A stretch of 64,000 bases of DNA from Gnetum montanum (lineage: Eukaryota > Streptophyta > Gnetopsida > Gnetales > Gnetaceae), in assembly GCA_015680685.1 (NCBI GenBank), contig MNCI01026431.1, positions 585,377 to 649,376 of the forward strand. Direction: 5' to 3'. The stretch's first letter is position 1. Every line of letters begins with the position of its first letter. Of this stretch, positions 22,776-35,867 are shown one piece after another. A program made the translations under genes and the position numbers. A model generated the notes under the pieces. That model did no database searches, was not told the DNA's origin, and saw only the letters and a program-made list of their open reading frames with translations.

Positions 22776-24390
22776 GAAAACTCATCCTCAAGTATAGAAG
22801 AAGAGAAATAAGTTCTTTACAAAATATATTAGGGGGATGTGGACTTATTTGACTGACATGTAGAGTGACATAGAGAAAATAAACAAATACAGAAGTGCCC
22901 GAGCATACAATATTACAATTACATACAAAATTGGTGTTCATGACAATTAGGAAGAACACCAATGGATCCAAAGGACATCCAACCCCTCTTGGCAATAGAA
23001 TAATGAGGGAGAGGCAAAAGAGATCTATTATTCATGAACAATCTCCGATGAGTGATATGGTTACATCCTCCTTGGTGACAACAATCCTACTTCCAATCCA
23101 TGATTCCCACTGCAATCACAACAAAACCAAGGATTAGTATATATAATACATAAATAATGGCTGAATACCTTGTCTCATCGATGATTTTATCTAGCCAAGT
23201 TGTGATTGTGATAGATTGCTTGCTTGATATTCTTAGTGGAAAAACTAACGAATGGGTTAAATAATAGAAGCGATCCATACAATTCATAGAAAGCTTGACA
23301 CAAGGAGTAGTGGAAAGAGGGTATTCACAACAATAAAAAGGAATTCAGTACAAATAGTTGTGATGGTTCATACAATTTGGATGACATGATGGGGTAAATA
23401 AAGAGAATTTAATTATAACAATGTCTAAGGGTAAAGAACTTAACTTAACCAAACCAAAAAATATGCAAGTGGGTCCTCCCCAAAGTAGGCTCATGCCCTT
23501 TATGCCCTAACAAACCTACAAACCAAAGGGTCCATAGGCTCTAGGAATGTAATTTTGAAGTAAGAGTTCAATACTTACCCACAAGAATTCACCAAAGAAA
23601 AACAATGCATCAACCCAGAATGGACTAATGATAAAACTAGAAATGAGGTGGAAAATGGGAAGAAAGATGGAGATGAGAGAATGGAATGGAATCCAAAAAA
23701 CAAGGTTGTGTAAAGCCCCTTGTGTATTTTATGGTTAAGATAATTGAGTAGAACTCATCCCAAATCTAAACTCAAACCAACCATATTCAGTGACCTTGCA
23801 TCAATACACTTGGCCAATCCATCCTCTTGAGGCAACAAGAATGCTTCCACAAAGAGTGACCACCATCCTAAGGAGAGTGAGATGGAGAAGCAAGAAGTGA
23901 GAAAGGGCCTTAGTTAGAGGGAACCTTCAGGCATGGGTAACATGTCTTTCCAATGCCATAACCAACGATTGTAGCCCATATTACTTTATTATGTCTAAGG
24001 GGTGTGCTTTGAATTCATTTTATTTTATGTTTATGCATGAGAACCACACCATGGAAAGACTTATTTTTATTTACTCAACTTCTTGATATTTGAACAATGT
24101 CAGAATGATGAAAAACCCATGAAAAAGCATCCAAGCACCCAAGAGAATGGCCAGCACCAATGCCTCAAATCCCCTTGAAGTCACACCCTTTTCATCCTTT
24201 GAGTCTTTCCTTGGTTTGAAAAATACCTAGCCACCAATTCATTANNNNNNNNNNNNNNNNNNNNNNNNNNNNNNNNNNNNNNNNNNNNNNNNNNNNNNNN
24301 NNNNNNNNNNNNNNNNNNNNNNNNNNNNNNNNNNNNNNNNNNNNNNNNNNNNNNNNNNNNNNNNNNNNNNNNNGAATTGAGGGCCTAGAA
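22776..24390. other. Athila region between integrase and 3' LTR, with assembly gap
   Basis: I find no env-like or other recognisable frame in this 1.6-kb stretch. Positions 24245-24373 are Ns, so a small piece is unknown. Several short frames are present but interrupted and without family signature. Confidence 0.6.
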
Positions 24391-24393
24391 CGG

Positions 24394-25560
24394 TTAGCAT
24401 AGGTGGCCATCTCCCTCACAACTAAGTTGGAAGGTGGAGATCCAAAATAGTGAGCAAGGTTGTCCATCAAGAGAGGTAGCATGTGTACTGGCTATCCGAA
24501 GCTCCTGGAAAGGTTTGGTTTGTTGCATGTTGATCAAAAGTTTCTTATCTAGGCTCTCAGGTTTGTATATTGTCATGGCCCCTGAAGGAAAAGTTGCATA
24601 AATAATATAAGTTCCTTCCCACAGTGTTTGAAATTTAGTATGTTGTGGCACATGTGTGGGATTCCAATAGAGAACCTTTATCTCCTGGCTGATATTTAAG
24701 TTTCCTAATTCTTAGGTCATGATGTTATTTATTGAAGGCTTGTGTAATTTGTTAGATGATAGGGTAGCTAATCAGTTTTCATCTAGCAAGTTAAGGGTGA
24801 CTAACCATTGTTTCTATGCTAGATCAAGGTCAAGGTTGAGGTCACATGCTGTGGATAGTTTACGGAGCTCAATTTGAATGGGAAGCATTGGTAATTTACC
24901 ATACACTAACTCATAGGAAGAGTATCCTGTAAAGAGCATCATTCAGTTTAGTGCTCCAGTCTTTCCTAAACTTGCTAATGGTTTTTTTTCAATCTTTGTA
25001 ATCTCCCTGTTGGTGACTTCTACTTGATCATTCACTTGGGTGTGGTATGGTGTAGTCAATTTATGATCAACCCCTAAGTGTTGCATTAATTTCTGAAAAG
25101 TTGCACCTGTGAAGTATGTACCATTGTTTGAAATAAGTGCACGTGGCACACCAAACTTGTTTATGATTTGTTGTTGAACAAATCGTGCAGTTGTAGACGA
25201 TGTACAATCTTTAACAGCAACTGCTTTGGCCCATTTTGTTTGGTAATCAATGGCAACAATAATATAATGTTTTCCATTAGAAATTGGTGTAATCAGCTCC
25301 ATAAAATCAATTTCCCAAATGTTGAAGGGTTCTAACAATTGAATCCATTGTTATAGACTCTCCATTCTAGCAGTCATTTCCCCATCACGTTGACAACACT
25401 CACAAGATTGGATGAAACGATGGGCATCCCAAAATAATGTAGGCCAATAATATCGTGCAAGCAAAATCTTGATAACCATTCATCTCCTAGCGTAATGATC
25501 CCCACAAGGACCCTCATGAGCATCTTGGAGAACTCACAGTTGATATATATCAGGAACATA
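24394..25560 (-). pseudogene. Athila-like integrase (broken)
   Basis: The zinc-binding part shows YYWPTLFWDAH followed by CECCQRDGEM near 25380-25480. The core at 24943-25338 has WEIDFMELI, IIVAIDYQTKWAKAV, ALISNNGTYF and TPYHTQVNDQVEVTNRE. The second catalytic aspartate position reads N in ISNNGT. The C-terminal part at 24394-24651 has LWEGTYIIYATFPSGAM. Integrase would insert the cDNA. Stops and the altered catalytic residue make it inactive. Confidence 0.8.
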
Positions 25561-25599
25561 CCATTAAACCAAGCCATCGGAACACACTTTGTAAAGTTG

Positions 25600-27400
25600 C
25601 CCATTGATCTCCATAAAGTACTTGGCTCAGTGAAGAAACTGTTGTTTCTTCTTAAGGTTTAACTCTTGTGTTGTTTGTTGGATGAGGAGATAGATAAGAA
25701 TGCTACTATACCAGTTTTTCTCCATGGGTGATTGATCATTCACTACACTAGTAAAGAGGAAGTCATCAGAGAAATGATCGAAAATTGGATACTCATCCTC
25801 TTTGTTGTCCCATTACAACCAAGCTAAATGATCAGAAACTACATTCTCAATGCCCTTGCGATCTATTATCATTAAATTAAACTCTTGTAAGATTACAAGC
25901 TATCATATGATACAAAGGCCAACCATTGGCTTATTCATGAGGAACCATATTACACTATGATCTGTATGTATATATACTTTATATCCCAATACATAGTGTC
26001 TAAACTTTTCTAGTGCAAACACTACAACCATTAATTCTTTCTCTGTGGTAGTCTAGTTAAGTTGTGTACCAGTGATACTTCTACTTGCACAGTGGATGTA
26101 ATAAGGACACTTATGGTCATCTAACTATGGAATTACAACTCCTAAAGCATAGTTGGATGCGTCAGTCATGATATGGAATGGTTTGGACCAGTTAGGAGCT
26201 TGTACAATGGGTGTTTCTACTAGATTCTGTTTCAAAGTTTGGAAAGCTAGTTCACATTCCCTGGTCCACTCGAAAGGTACGAACTTTTTCATTAATTCCA
26301 TCAATGGTTTGGAAACCTTTGAAAAGTTCTTAATAAATCTCCTATAGTAGCTTGTATGTCCAAGGAATGACCAAATATCTTTGAAAGTTTTTGGTTAATG
26401 GGTCATTCCTTGGATAATTTTGATTTTCTTGGGGTCTACCTCTATCCCTATGTGTGAGATTTTGTGCCCTAGTACTATGCCTTCTTGGACCATCAAATGG
26501 ATTTTCTACCAGTTGAGCCTCAAATTGGTTTCTACTCATCTTTTTAACACTTACTTCAACTAGTCCAAGGCTTGATCAAAGTTTTCTCCATAAGTGGAGA
26601 AGTCATCCATAAAGACCTCCATGCCATTCCCTATCTGCTATTGGAATATGCTTAGAACTAGTCATTGAAATGTTGCAGGGGCATTGCACAAGCCAAACGA
26701 CATCTGTTTGTATGTGAATGTTCCCCAAGGACTGGTGAACATAGTTTTGGCTTGGTCTTATAGGGCTATTTGTATTTGGTTATATATGCTATATCCATCC
26801 TAAAAACTGTAATAGCGATGCCCTGCGATGGTGTCTAAGACTTGGTCAACAAATGGCAATGGAAAGTCATCTTTGAATATTGCTATATTTAGTAGCCTGA
26901 AATCTATGCACACCCTCCATTTGCCTTCCTTTTTAGGTACAATAACTAAGGGGCTAACCCATTCACTATCAACAATGGGGTATATGAACCCAGCCTTGAG
27001 AAGCTGTTCGATTTCTTCCTTAACTACTTGCTTCAGCTTAGGGTTCAATCGTCTCTGCGGTTGTCTTCGAGGCTTCATGGAGGGGTCAGTGTAAATTCTA
27101 TGTTGGCATATCCTAAGATCTATTATAGTTAATTTAGAATATGACCAAGCGAAGGCTTCCAACCATTTATTTATTATCTTCAGCAGTTCTTCTTTCTGTT
27201 GAGCAGCAAACTTAGCGTTGATAATTATCAATTTTCTATTTTTAAGGAACATGTATTCCATACTGGTGGGCAATGGTTTCAGCTCGAGAGGCTCTTACTT
27301 AAATTTCTCAGGGATTTCCAACTTCCCCCAGTTGATATTTTCAAGGTTAAGACTTGGAAGTTGGTGGTGGACTTGCTCTAATGTGTTTATGCTATCGATG
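25600..27400 (-). pseudogene. Athila-like RT and RNase H (broken)
   Basis: At 26800-27273 the minus strand reads YSKLTIIDLRICQHRIY, KEEIEQLLKAGFIYPI, SEWVSPLVIVPKKEGKWRV and DDFPLPFVDQVLDTIAGH, the N-terminal half of a gypsy RT. The catalytic block EVFMDDFSTYG lies at about 26595-26625. RNase H remnants follow toward 25700 in several frames. The FMDDFS form is typical of Athila. Many stops are present. Confidence 0.85.
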
Positions 27401-27879
27401 TAAGAACAAGTCAAACCCTCAATTGGTTTCATACATATGAGTGAACTACTTTCTTGATCAGATGTTAGCCACTAGGTGTCTTCCTATCGTGTGGCTGCTA
27501 CATATAGGCATCTTTGTATGTTAATCACTTGTGCACACTAATTGCATGCAGGCAATGCTAAACTTTGCACAAACCATGACCTCTACATGCAATTACACCC
27601 TGTGTCACTGTATGCAATTCACGGAACTTTCTTCTTCTCAATCTTTCCAAATGTATTTTTCTTTGATATTTCTAGAAAAAGATCATAGATTCCTAGGTGT
27701 GCATCGATGGTGCTTAGCCATGCTCTTCCCATTATGATTGGGAAGCCCCCCTTACTGTTGTTTACCTAAATCACTAGGAAGTCAGTTGGGTACGACCACC
27801 CACAAATAGTGATAACAATGTCTTTCACTAGTCCCAATGGGACAATGATGGACTAGTCGGCCAACTCTAGACAGATGTT

Positions 27880-28100
27880 GCTTTTTTTCATTGGAGGAAG
27901 GTTCCAGGCCTTGTACATTTTTTAGAAATCAAGTTGACATAGGAACTTGAATCCAAAAGAGCCTTGCACAATGCATTTCCAGCAATTTGTAAGTATATCA
28001 AAGGACTCCCAGGCTTAGAGAATTTCCTAGGAAGGTGGCCAACTTTGATCCAATTGGTGACAACATGTGTTAGCATGACCATATGCATTAAGTGTGGTGA
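27880..28100 (-). pseudogene. Athila-like protease remnant
   Basis: The frame contains LPRKFSKPGSPLIYLQIAG followed by CKALLDSSSYVNLIS. This is the retropepsin active-site block with D-S-S in place of D-S-G. It lies between gag and RT, as expected. The rest of the domain is scattered in other frames down to about 27650. Confidence 0.7.
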
Positions 28101-28680
28101 TTGGGTTGAAGGGGGCTCTAAAGTTTTGATTGATACTAGGCATCTAAGTAATCAACTACTTGTGATTGCAAGGGCTTGGTTGGATTGTTGGTTCTAAAGA
28201 AAGTTCTTTTCTTCATGTGGTTGTTGGAACCAATAGTAGGTTGAGAGTTAACAGCCCTCATGGCATTATGTTGCAGTGGCTAGGTAGGGATTTCACCTTG
28301 CATCACGGGAGTAGGTGGTGGTGGAGCTATTGGTGGAAGAGATGCGGCTGGATGAGAAGGATGATATGCTTGTGGAATATCGCCTCTAGAAGAGGGAGTC
28401 CCATAATACTCGTGATGTTGGTAGTAAGGTTGAGAAGTGATGTGACTAGTAGAGTCACATGGGGATATTGGCTACTGCACATAATATCCATATGGGTTAG
28501 GTTGCTAGCAAGGATACTATTGCCTTGGTGGTGGAATTCCCCATAATTATGGGTGCTACCACTATTGATATTGCTTAATCAGTTATGGTGGAGTTCCATT
28601 GGGATAATATGTTAAGAGTTGGTGGAGCTTCCTTGTATTACCTTGAGGATAAGGTAACCTTCAAGGTGTTTGCCTTTTGT
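28100..28680 (-). pseudogene. Athila Pro-rich gag-pro linker (broken)
   Basis: On the minus strand this region reads as a tyrosine- and proline-rich, low-complexity segment (for example SLPPIAPPPPTPV) with stops. It joins the zinc knuckle of gag to the protease. No separate domain is recognised. Confidence 0.5.
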
Positions 28681-28689
28681 TTAATCATG

Positions 28690-30605
28690 GGTTGAGTGCA
28701 TACACCCTAGACTCTTGCAAATCTGAGATTACAGGGCAACATCTCTTAGGATGGTCATATTGACATATCTCACATCCACTATCATTATCTGTTTCTGAAT
28801 CCACAACCTCTTCAATGATGGCAACTTTTCCCTTACCCTTGATATGTGCATGTTCAACCTCTTTCCTTTTTCTTTTCTCACTACCTTGCTCTCTAGACTC
28901 CTCTACTATTTTAAGAATAGTTTGAAATCTATTGTCTAAGGAATCCCACATTTGGTCTACCTTGTTGAAACTTCTGATGTCATCTTTTAGATAGGCAAAG
29001 GTTTCCTATTCACCATCTCTTCGAGTGGTGACTCTTCTTCATCCTAACAAAATATTACTCCTCTCTTTTGAAGGGAAGGATCTCGGTTATACTCTTCCAC
29101 ACTTTCTCTCTTCTGTAGCTCACCTTCTTCCTTAGAAACTTGCTCCAATACTCTTTGAATTTGATGGGACCTAAGCTCGGATAGTCTCCCTTGGGCATAA
29201 GTCTCAAGGGTTCTTCTCATTTCATGCCTAAGCCCATCCACGAGATGGCACAATTGATCCCTTTTAGAATAACCATGGCTAGGACAACGATGTAATAGTG
29301 CATAGTATCGGCCCATGGCAGCATCCAAGGGTTCATGTTCTCCTTATTTCCAGCCTTGGATTTTCTTTTACAAGTTAAACACTTTGGAGTATGTTTGGTA
29401 CTTGTTATTAAATAGTTCTAACATAGTACTCCACCTACGAATGGATTCTAGTTCTAAAGACCAGTACCAGCTTTCCACTTCTTTAACTAATGTTTGTGGA
29501 AACAAGTTAAGTTTTTCCATTCATTCTCTATTTTCTGTAAGGCATACACATCATGGAATGCTTGTAAATGAGTCTAAGGATCAGCGTTGTATTACCCTTC
29601 AAATCGTGGGATGTTGTTCATATCTAATCTCTTGATCCTACTACCTTTTTGATGGCTTGTTGGAATTCTAACAGCCTCAATTATGTCCAACATACTTCAA
29701 GTAGCAAGTATGGGTTCATCATGATTGTCTCATCCATGGCGTCTATGATGCCTATGTTGTTCCCGACTCTTCCTTCTTTTATGTCGTGACTCTCTAGAGA
29801 GCCCTCGTCCCCTTTCCTAGTTATTTCATCTATGACTTTCACTTTTCCTACCTTTATCCCCATGGTATTTTTCTTTATGACCACATCTGGATATTGAAGG
29901 AGAGGGTGATGGAGATGATGAAGGTGAAGAAGAAGGAGAACTGTCACCATGATAGTGTCTGCTATCTTCTCTTTTGTGGTCTTGACCCCGATCGTGATTG
30001 CGATCAGAATGTCCACCTTTATCATGAGTTCGTGTTCCTTTATTGGAACCTTTGTGGTCATGGGTATCAGAACCTAGGTTATGAATAATGGAATGAAGGT
30101 TCTGATACACAACCCCTTGGCCAAAGTCAAGGGGAGGAACATCGTTATGTGGGTGACTGCCTGAGGTAGGTTCACCATCCTCATTTTCGCTTAAGACATG
30201 TGGGGCATCCTGGGATTACTTACCCTACAAAGACTTATGATGTCTCTCCTGTTGAAAGTCCCTTTGATGTTGTGCCTTTGTGGGATGGTATTCTCTCGAG
30301 TCATGGTCTTGCACAACGTATTCTACGTGTAAGTGAGGCATGCCAATTCATGTGAGAGCACAAAGAAGCATGCTTAAGGCTAAATGATCGAGAGGTAATA
30401 CTATGTTATCTTCTAAGTCTCACCAACGTAGTTGTTTGTCTTGATGAAGGATAAAGGTGAAGTTTGGTATATACTCATTGGGATGAATATATACCACTCG
30501 AACTTGTTGAGGAACTGGCAAATCAATGTCATGCGTATTACGCCACCAACTATTTCCTGTTTCAATCCTAGGCAATGAGGCGCTTTTGTATGAAGAAGAA
30601 GACAT
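28690..30605 (-). pseudogene. Athila-like gag (broken)
   Basis: The frame opens with MSSSSYKSASLPRIETG at 30605, about 135 bp inside the primer site. A charged Ser/His/Asp-rich segment lies at 29826-30110. At 29044-29328 is AAMGRYYALLHRCPSHGYSKRDQL, a Retrotrans_gag-type block. A zinc knuckle CEICQYDHPKRCCP lies near 28770-28815. Frames change several times. Gag would package the RNA. Confidence 0.75.
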
Positions 30606-30719
30606 ACTTGTCTATTCAATGTGCAATGTATTCTTGTTTATTATTTTCTCAACCTAACCTAAGGATTTTTTCCAATGATGTGAATGATTTCTTATGTTCT
30701 AGTTAGCTCACAAACAACT

Positions 30720-30740
30720 AAGTCCCCAGCAATAGCGCCA
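30720..30740 (-). other. Athila primer-binding site (tRNA-Asp type)
   Basis: The minus strand reads TGGCGCTATTGCTGGGGA one base inside the 5' LTR. The Athila-type tRNA-Asp site is TGGCGCCGTTGCCGGGGA. All three differences are at the two CpG sites and are C-to-T or G-to-A changes, as expected of methylation decay. Confidence 0.8.
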
Positions 30741-30741
30741 A

Positions 30742-31115
30742 TGATGAGCGGCGAGGTACCCCTACACTCAACCATATGAATACGAGCATTTCATGCATGA
30801 TCTAGTAAAATTCCAATGACTAAGTGCTTATGTGCCCCTATGGAACAAGGATGGGTTGGTTGATCAGTGTCTTCCCAAGCTTACTTGTATGTCACGATTA
30901 TATGGTTGAGTATGCTTGAGGCATATGATTTTTATAGCTTTTAGTGTTTATGTCCTATGCTAGTAGGGAAGGAGAGAGATAACTAAGTAACTAGTTTAAC
31001 TTAACTACTTATTAACTAAGTTCTAACTAATCCTAACACCAGCATTTGTTCCCACTTTCCATACACATCCTGAACCAATGCAACACTGTTGGGATTATCA
31101 AATGCTAATCGTTAC
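30742..31115 (-). repeat. Athila 5' LTR, first part
   Basis: The LTR starts TGATGAGCGG and matches the left LTR until GCTAATCGTTAC, where Tat-B is inserted. GTTAC at 31111-31115 is the left target duplicate of Tat-B. Confidence 0.9.
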
Positions 31116-32780
31116 TGTAGCGACCGAAAACATTTGCGGCTGGAAAACACCAGGGTTGGCGGGCGTGATAGTTTCAACCCCGTACTCGTGGGAGGGCCAT
31201 GCTGGGTGTGTGTGGATATGAGGTGCCTTGAATGGTCTAGTTGATCAGATAGGGACTTACATCAGTGTTAATATAGCCTTTTGCAACATATACTTTTGAG
31301 ATGGAAATGGAAATGCGAAATAATGCTTGAAAGGAAATAAAGCAGAAAATGCGACAATAATGCGAAGTAATGCTTGAAAGTGAATAAAATAGAAAAAATA
31401 ATGCAAATGAGACAACAGGCAAGAAATAAAGTAAAGTGTAGTTAGAAACATGCATTGCTCCAAAGCTACAGATTTTCTCTGTCAAGATGGATACAATCGG
31501 TTGCACAACATAATGAAATGTAGAGATCTCGAGAGTAACTAGGACGTATAGATAACAGAACAGGTGGTGCGCTTGGGGGTAGCCTTGGGCACTGACAATA
31601 TAGGGATTCTACCAAGGTGGTAGAAAGGGTATAGAAAAAAATATTAGCTAAACACGCTAACTATTTACAGTGTCAAATAGACAGCTTACAATATCTTGAG
31701 TGCCAGAGAAAAGAGTAGGAGACTTAGCAAAAGAGTGCCAACCGAACCTGGGATTGGACCTCTTTTGAATATTGTTTTCCAAAAAATTTCAAACCCTTTG
31801 AAGGCCATTTTGTTCAAAATTTTCTAGCCCTTTAAATGCTGTTTCTCGGGCTATTTATACGACCAAAGGGCACACGTTGACCTGCTAGTGCCACACATGC
31901 CGCATATGACCGTTGGACCTGCAAGACTATTGTAATGCGAAACTATCATGCCATAACTGCAAGTCTACCATGCCGTAATTGCACCATCAGCATCTAAAAA
32001 CATGGCCAACGGTTCAATTAGGTGAACTGCATTGATATTGCACAACCACGCACATGCCTTACTGTGCTTGGTAGCGTAGCATGCTTGGCGTAGCGTAGCA
32101 CCTTGTCGTGCATTTTGTTGCGTGTTGCATGCTTGCTACGCTATGTAGTGTAGCATAGTGTAGCAACTGGCCTTAGTCATGAAAGTTTTGCTGATTTTCA
32201 AACTTTATCTCCTACGATGCAAGTCTTGTAAACTTCGCTGATTCTACCCTTCGAGCTACCTTCTGTCTCTTTCGCAGGATTGCTACGCCTCACTGTGCCA
32301 TGTAGCTCAGGGTAGTGTAACAGCAGACATGGTCCGCTGCTTCCTAATGAAAAGGGACATCGTTGCAGAACTCAAAACTAGGTGAGGGGAGTGGTAGTGA
32401 AGCCGTTGCCATGCTATGCCACGTGGCATAGCGTAGCGTAGCACTTTGTTATGTCGTCATCTTCTGAAGCTTGCTACGCTACGAGGCATAGCATAGCGTA
32501 GTAGACTTCATGACTTAGAAAACTTGCTGAACTATTTTTTGCGCATCTAGAGTGCTACTGCTAGCTCCGTGTGCCGTTTCTGAGCAGGCTGTCAGCTGGG
32601 TAGGCTACTTTGGTGGATAGGAAGGATGATGCAGAACCTATCTATGCTCAAAGTAGAAAATTTATCGAACTAGCCAGCCTGAACTTAGAACGTTCTCCTT
32701 CTGATGAATTACCATAGTGCTGCGCGGACTGCAAGGGCTTGGTGAAGCCAGAATGACCCCACATTTTTTAGGGTGTTTCA
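31116..32780 (-). repeat. Tat-B 3' LTR (left)
   Basis: The LTR begins TGTAGCGACC and ends GGTGTTTCA. The minus-strand TATA box is at about 31852-31860. The U3 part at 32060-32490 is filled with TAGCGTAGCA and TGCTACGCTA words, some arranged as inverted repeats. Confidence 0.9.
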
Positions 32781-32794
32781 TTGGACCTTCTTTG
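32781..32794 (-). other. Tat-B polypurine tract
   Basis: The minus strand reads CAAAGAAGGTCCAA next to the LTR end TGAAACACC. It matches the Tat-A tract in position and form. Confidence 0.7.
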
Positions 32795-33600
32795 TCGATG
32801 TCTGGAGAATAGGCTTGATAGACGTTGTCAAAGAATACGAAACATCGCAGTAGGCGAAATACTAAGGTTGTCACTTGGTGAGTGTCGAGACGTCGCTTGG
32901 CTACACTTGAAAGTGTTGCATTGGTCGTGTGGAGGTTAAGGCAGAGAGCCAAGATGATGTTTAGCAGAGTCCCTCGTCAAAGTATTCTGAGGGGCTTGTT
33001 TGCATTTTCATTTTTGGCTAGCGCTGTTCTTCAACCTCCTGTAGGTAGGTTCCCCCTTCGTAGGATGAGTTGTGTTACATCCGTGAAAGGTTTTGACTTG
33101 CCTATAGAAACCTTCCGTGAAAGCAGGAAGGCTAGCAGCGGTCTTGGAAGCACCAGCATGGAGGAGCTGGCCTCGAAGGCGTTGGGCACTGTTGCGGGTG
33201 TGGATGCTCTGGAATCCTTACCAAGGGTTTGCATTCCTGGTTCAGCTATGGGATCAGTTGCCACATAGCTAACGTCGTGCAAGACCAAGCGTTAACAAGG
33301 AGCTGGAGCAACAATATTGTGGCTGGGCCACAATACTATTGGAACTCCAGATGTAGGAGCTAGCTTGAGAACCACCATCATGGTGATGGGCCATGGCGAC
33401 GGTAGGTTCAAAGGGCCAATGTGAGATCATACGGTGTCTTCGGAGGGTCAGCATGATGCCAAGGATGACAGCGTCGCATGTGTCCCAGACTACCTTCTTA
33501 GTGTGTCGTGAACGACATTCTAGAGCTACGACATCCCTCCCATACGTCAGCATCGCACCCATTTGTTTGATATGTCTTTGGTGTTGGTACATGCTGGGGA
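32795..33600. other. Tat-B 3' untranslated region, no gene recognised
   Basis: This lies between the stem-loop array and the 3' LTR. Frames on both strands of up to 183 codons exist, but their composition reflects GC-rich non-coding sequence and none has a family signature. The end nearest the LTR resembles the same part of Tat-A. Confidence 0.55.
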
Positions 33601-33930
33601 TGCGACGCGAAACTAGTTTAAGGTCTTGGTAGACCACGTGTTGGTTTAAGGTCTCAGCGGACTGCCATGCCGGTTTAAGGTCCCAGCAGACCATACATGC
33701 TAGTTTATCATCATAGCAGACGTGCAATACCATTTTATAGTCATAGTGAACTAACAGTGCCAGTTTTACGTCATAGCGGACGGTTGCTGCCAGTTTTATG
33801 CTATAGCGGGCACTGCTCAATGCTACTAGTTTATCATCATTGCAGATGCTGCTCGATGCTATTGCCAGTTTATCATCATAGCGGATGGTGGTTGGTGTGA
33901 ATGCTAGTTTATCGTTGTAGCAGAAGATCC
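33601..33930 (+). repeat. Tat-B stem-loop motif array, 3' of integrase
   Basis: Ten units of AGTTT(W)A plus a short stem-loop follow each other every 30-40 bp, starting right after the integrase stop in element orientation. Perfect arms are GGTC/GACC at 33622 and 33679, CGTC/GACG at 33769, and CATC/GATG at 33835 and 33874. The unit at 33800 pairs through one G-T wobble. The six loop bases are mostly of the form ATAGCG or ATAGTG. Confidence 0.8.
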
Positions 33931-33949
33931 TTTTGTTGCCATTGTGCTT

Positions 33950-35110
33950 CAGATGTAGTACGGCTTGAGGTATGAGTGGTTCACTGGGTTAGCGAACTTG
34001 TTACCGTCCATGTCTGCTTATTTGAAGGCTCCATTTTCAAAGGCTTTGATGACCACGTAAGGACCTTCCTAGTTGGCTGAGAATTTGCTTACGTGCTCAT
34101 GTACGGCCTTGAGGACGAGGTCTCCTTTCTGCACTGGTTGTCGATGCAGGTTTGCACGGTGCTTCTACTGTTGTTTGCTCTGGTAGCGCTCGATGCATCT
34201 CAGCATCTGCACGCATTCCTCCTCCACTGAATCAAGGTCCATGGTTCATGATTAGTTGTTCTAGGCTTTGCTTATGGCATCCAATAAGATCATACGGAGT
34301 GAGGGTACCTGCAACTCAAGAGGCAATACAGCTTCAGATCTGTAAACAAGACTATAAGGGATCTTACTTGTTGTAGTTCTGCACGTCGTTGGGTAGGCTC
34401 AGAGGACATAGAGGATTTGCTCGTGCCACTGCCTCTTATTGTTGTTAAGCATCCACTTTAGCAAGTTGATGATGGACTTATTTGTAGCCTCCACTTGCCC
34501 ATTCGCCTATGGATAATAAGGGGAAGAAAATGATTGTTTAATGACTATATTGTTATAGAAGGTTCAAGTTTTCGTACCGCTGAACTGTGGCCCATTGTCA
34601 ATCACAATAGTCATTAGAAACCCAAACCTTGTCACAATTTTGTCGAGGATGAAGTGGAAAATTTGCTGAGACGTCATCTTCCTTAGGGGAATAGCTTCCA
34701 TCCATTTGGTAAAATACTTTGTGGCAGTGATAATGAAGCTATGCCTTGTGGAGGACTTAGGCGTGATGGGCCCTATGAGGTCTAATCCCCATCGTTGGAA
34801 GGGCCATGTGATTTGCATTGGGTGCAGGTCTGTAGGTGCTATGTGTATGATATTTGTGTATCTTTGGCACATGTCGCACGTCTTGACTTTGGCCAATAGT
34901 ACCATAGGTGTCTGATTTTTGCAGCCATAGCCCTAGGGGCTATGTGTCCACTACACAACCCTTCATGAACCTCATTAACTACCTTTTGTATCTTCTCATC
35001 ACCCACGCATGCTAGCAATATCTTGTCGTAGGATCATCGGCATAGAGCATCATTTCCCATGAGCACGTATTGCCGAGCATGCTTACGGATTGCATCTCTC
35101 TGGGTAGATA
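33950..35110 (-). pseudogene. Tat-B integrase (nearly continuous, with stops)
   Basis: Blocks in order are CDMCQRY (zinc-binding end, near 34880), WPFQRWGLDLIGPI, FTKWMEAIPL, FGFLMTIVIDNGPQF, then YYP-ANGQVEATNKSI with the catalytic glutamate near 34500, and a C-terminal GPYVVIKAFENGAFK and LKPYY ending near 33960. The three catalytic residues D, D and E are all present. A few in-frame stops and one frameshift near 34560 inactivate it. It would insert the element's cDNA. Confidence 0.85.
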
Positions 35111-35207
35111 TCAATCCACCTGGGGGATCACTATGATGTAGATAAGCTTTAATGTTGGCATACCACTCTTGGGTATTCGCAGCACTGATAGATGCCACGT
35201 GTTCCAC

Positions 35208-35720
35208 CTAAGTGATAGGCTCTGTGCATTCTATGATCAAGGTTGGCAGGTTTGCCAGGGAATGTGATGGAATGTTTAATGCCAGGGTAGCTAAGGCATC
35301 TACCATGGTGTTCTCATTGCATAGCACGTGTTGCACATTAGTGGTCACAAATTGCTTAAGTAGCCCTTTTGCTAGGTCGTAGTAGGGTTGCAGGTGCATA
35401 GCCTTGTAGGTGTAGACCTCGGTGACTTGATTCACGACTAGCTATGAATCTCTCTGGATTGCCAAGTATTGTATGCAGAACGCTTAGGCAGTTAAGAGGC
35501 CTCTGAGTAGCCCCTTGTACTTTGCCATGTTGTTGGTGCAAGGGAATGTAAATCGATAAGCAGATGGACGCATTTCCCCATAGGGGAACGTGATCGTGGA
35601 AGCTGCGCTACTTCCTCACATAGTTGAGGCACTGCCGAAGTGTAAAGTGGCTTCGAAATGCGATGGGATGATGTTGACATTGCTAACGTATTCATCCAGC
35701 AATTCGGGGTCTATGGTTTC
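35208..35720 (-). pseudogene. Tat-B archaeal-type RNase H (second RNase H)
   Basis: The minus strand shows EMRPSAYRFTFPCTNNMAKYKGLL, then a DS-LVVNQVTEVYTYKAMHL block, then VQHVLCNENTMVDALATLA. These are the conserved parts of the additional RNase H that Tat elements carry between the normal RNase H and integrase. It has a few stops and a frameshift near 35450. Its presence is the strongest lineage marker in the window. Confidence 0.8.
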
Positions 35721-35867
35721 CTGGTCGTCGACTGGCGAGGCCATGAGTTGGGTTGCTATGGCTTGACCCTTTGTTGACGATTGACTTACATAGCATAGGT
35801 CGAATTCTGTGGTTATTACCTTCCATCGGGCTATCTTGCTACTTTCGTATAGGTTGCTAGTGATAGC

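Noticed and set aside
22475-22811. Overlapping frames on both strands with repeated Ile/Val/Thr patterns (also 49853-50155)
   Set aside because: They are translations of the Athila U3 palindrome array. The same repeated DNA gives low-complexity protein on both strands, and the array lies inside an LTR promoter.
29826-30110. Ser/His/Asp-rich frame resembling an SR-type splicing protein
   Set aside because: It lies in the expected place of Athila gag, between the start near the primer site and the zinc knuckle, so it is better read as a low-complexity gag segment.
33031-33820. Long frames on both strands up to 183 codons
   Set aside because: They cover the 3' untranslated region and stem-loop array of Tat-B. 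The repeated Tyr-Asp-Lys pattern is the translation of the motif, and no family is matched.
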